IMG/VR virus record: IMGVR_UViG_3300009481_000141
Coordinates: 1-20,619 of that record
Reading direction: 5' to 3' (one strand)
DNA length: 20,619 nucleotides
From: a virus
Part shown: positions 18,712 through 20,619 of the stretch, piece after piece
Layout of the letters: every line of letters begins with the position of its first letter
How positions within the stretch are numbered: position 1 is the stretch's first letter
Program-made: the position numbers and the translations under genes
Notes under the pieces: model-generated
Databases searched by the model: none
What the model saw: the letters and a program-made list of their open reading frames with translations, nothing else
Told to the model about the DNA's origin: nothing

Positions 18712-20619
18712 TTAAGTCTTAATCCATACTCTCAATTGCTCACTATTCTTTTTAATTTTCTTCTTTTCGCAACCCTCTCTAGTCATGCAGTCAGTAATAT
18801 TCCTGCTCATTTGACTTTGTTGAGTAATAGGAATATCAAGCTCCCTAAACATTTCAGCCAGAGTTATGTAAGGTCTTCCTTGGTGGTAGCCAGAAGTATG
18901 CCTCTTTAAAACTTCCCTGACTGCAACTTCATAAGGTTGGTCTCTAGTAAAGGAGTCAGCGTAGTCAGAGATGTAACTAATTTCTGCACTAGTAAAAACA
19001 TGCTGGGGATCATCTAGATAACGCCTATAAGCAGATACCCAAATCGAATCTCTATCCTTCTTAAGTCGATCTAAATCAATAATCTTGATCGCTGGGTTTT
19101 CTTTAGATGGAACCTTGCCAACAACTTTGATCGGTAGGAATCGTCTGTTACCAGATGGATCACTTAAGAAATCAGTAGAGTTAGTTGCTCCAGCGAGAAC
19201 AAATGCTCTGGGATAAGATTTCTCGTTTTCATATTTCTTTGCCGACCTATCTGTACCAACAGAAACAAGGTTCTTTAATTCTTCCGAGTACTTGCGTTTG
19301 GTGTATCTCTCGAACTCATCCATCACAACAATGAAACCTGCGTGAAGTGCATGAGGTTTATCTTTTAAATAATCAATACCTTGCTGCATGGTTGTAACCC
19401 ATGGATAAGTCCCGTCAACTGGATGAGGCGGAGTGAGGTAACTAAAGAATGTTGACTTACCACAGTTCTGACTACCAATAAGAACAGGCATCCAATCATG
19501 AACACAGCCCGGATCAATGACTCTGGCTACAGCTCCTATTAAAAATCGTTTGAGAATTACATCAGCCAAAGTTGATCCATCTCTCATAATGGGGTTCTCT
19601 AGAGGATCACTAGGTACACCAAGAAGTTCAGTAGCAAGTCTGTCGAAGTATGGACACTGCTCAGTCCTTGCGGCACATTCTTCTAAGTATTTTTTGACTG
19701 GGTGATATTTATTTAGATATCCCACCTCAGAGGCGACATCAAATACCAAGGTCTTAGGGAAAACAGTGTTAGCTCGATGACTAACTTCTAGGTACATCAA
19801 AGTTGGATCATGGATTGGTCTTGCCTGATTCTTAGGACCAAATTCCAACTGTTGATTCATCACGTTTAATCTCAGGCCGGGATAAATATCTGGCATTAAT
19901 TGCCTGACTCGATCAACTTGATTTTCTCCGGGTCTTCCTCTAGCTGGAGCATCACCTCCTTCTGGTTCAACATCATCGTCGTCAGACTCATCAGCCACTT
20001 CTGGTTCAATCGTTGTAGATCTTTGCCATGGCATCTCACCGAATAAACCTTGGGTGGGTTCAGTTGTTGTTGCAACTAAATCATCACCAAAGCCATCATC
20101 CTCATCGTCACCCAAGAAAGCACTATGTTCATAGCCAGCGAACGTTGTGCCGTAATGACCAAGTAAATGATTGCTATCGGTCTTTAATTCAGAGGGAATA
20201 TTGCTACGCCAATCTGGGTCGCAGTTTGTGGCTTCCCAAAAAATTGTGGCTAGTGAATCTCCTCGGAAAGTTCTGAAGTATCTTTCTGTTGATTGTTTGG
20301 ATTTAGATCCACTCCCATGGTGACAACGACTAGCCCAGTCAGACCAGTAAGGAAAAACATCATCTCCACCTGCACTTGCAGAGACAGTAACTTTAATGAA
20401 TCGATCTCTCTCCCCGTCAACTGTTGGAGTAATGATATTTTCTAAACAATAGATAGCGAGCTGGATTGAATGATCATCAATATCTTCTTTCCTTCGATCA
20501 TATGTATTGCGCCTGACGACCAATGCTTTCTTAGCTTCTTCAATAATGTCGTAACCGAGAACAGCATCATCATTAATTAAAGGTTGCTGAGCATTGTCAT
20601 TTCCATAGAAGGTTCGACA
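18712..20619 (-). CDS. VapE/D5-like primase-helicase, 5' end outside window
   Basis: The frame is open to the right edge, so the N-terminus (probably the primase domain) lies outside. Numbering from TTG 20523, residues 45-110 resemble a PriCT-2 primase domain (VFPYWSDWAS, then RGDSLATIFWEA). A Glu/Asp-rich linker follows (136-200). The VapE/SF3-type ATPase begins near 300: Walker A GSQNCGKST (350-358), Walker B VVMDEFE (399-405), and AGATNST...SGNRRFLPI (444-465) as sensor/arginine-finger region. It would unwind and prime DNA during element replication. VapE helicases typify phage satellites and some phages. A terminator follows, then a candidate origin. Confidence 0.8.
   Translation of the reverse strand, partial: CRTFYGNDNAQQPLINDDAVLGYDIIEEAKKALVVRRNTYDRRKEDIDDHSIQLAIYCLENIITPTVDGERDRFIKVTVSASAGGDDVFPYWSDWASRCHHGSGSKSKQSTERYFRTFRGDSLATIFWEATNCDPDWRSNIPSELKTDSNHLLGHYGTTFAGYEHSAFLGDDEDDGFGDDLVATTTEPTQGLFGEMPWQRSTTIEPEVADESDDDDVEPEGGDAPARGRPGENQVDRVRQLMPDIYPGLRLNVMNQQLEFGPKNQARPIHDPTLMYLEVSHRANTVFPKTLVFDVASEVGYLNKYHPVKKYLEECAARTEQCPYFDRLATELLGVPSDPLENPIMRDGSTLADVILKRFLIGAVARVIDPGCVHDWMPVLIGSQNCGKSTFFSYLTPPHPVDGTYPWVTTMQQGIDYLKDKPHALHAGFIVVMDEFERYTKRKYSEELKNLVSVGTDRSAKKYENEKSYPRAFVLAGATNSTDFLSDPSGNRRFLPIKVVGKVPSKENPAIKIIDLDRLKKDRDSIWVSAYRRYLDDPQHVFTSAEISYISDYADSFTRDQPYEVAVREVLKRHTSGYHQGRPYITLAEMFRELDIPITQQSQMSRNITDCMTREGCEKKKIKKNSEQLRVWIKT

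Noticed and set aside
1-20619. T4-type late promoters (CTATAAATA) as global signals
   Set aside because: I did not see the exact motif in front of genes; a systematic search was not possible.

Overview
This 20.6 kb window looks like part of the genome of a temperate cyanophage, or of a cyanophage-derived integrative element, infecting marine picocyanobacteria. The AT-rich, tightly packed small genes are often joined by ATGA, TAATG or GTGA start/stop overlaps. The cargo is typical of marine cyanophages: an NblA-like protein, DUF4214 proteins, 2OG-Fe(II) oxygenases, a flavin halogenase, a dATP/dGTP diphosphohydrolase-domain (DUF5664) protein, dCMP deaminase and a ThyX-like protein. No rRNA, complete tRNA, CRISPR array or IS element is visible. 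I cannot recognise capsid, portal, terminase or tail proteins, so phage, satellite and other integrative element all remain possible.

Layout. (a) 1-802: small membrane and basic proteins of unknown role, cut by the left edge. (b) 803-3037: recombination module. A 48-nt copy of the 3' half of an initiator tRNA-Met gene and a terminator are flanked on both sides by short direct repeats. A tyrosine integrase follows, convergent with a small operon headed by an excisionase-like HTH protein. Repeats on both sides plus element genes on both sides make this look like attP of a free genome rather than attL or attR. (c) 3074-7010: membrane and secreted proteins, four on the plus strand and two convergent on the minus strand, with signal peptides and proline-rich or Ca-loop-like segments. 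These are candidate virion, envelope or lysis components. (d) 7090-9150: an HNH nuclease, an NblA-like protein with an acidic tail, a membrane protein with a basic tip, a 27-aa membrane peptide, a zinc ribbon and a 2OG oxygenase. (e) 9128-11327: a coupled minus-strand operon of DUF5664 protein, flavin halogenase and second oxygenase. (f) 11363-12526: small plus-strand genes including a lipoprotein, plus an att-like copy of the tRNA-fMet anticodon arm. (g) 12510-17471: a long minus-strand set with dCMP deaminase, HNH-like, DUF4214, ThyX-like and adenine-methyltransferase-like proteins. Several of these lack key catalytic residues. (h) 17496-18345: small genes. (i) 18378-18681: an iteron and inverted-repeat region (candidate replication origin) and a minus-strand terminator. 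(j) 18712-20619: a VapE-type primase-helicase that runs off the right edge.

Working model (inference): the primase-helicase would replicate the element from the iteron region. Int and the Xis-like protein would move it in and out of the host tRNA-fMet gene. The NblA-like protein would act on host phycobilisomes. The nucleotide, halogenase and oxygenase genes would reshape nucleotide pools or modify DNA, protein or a metabolite.
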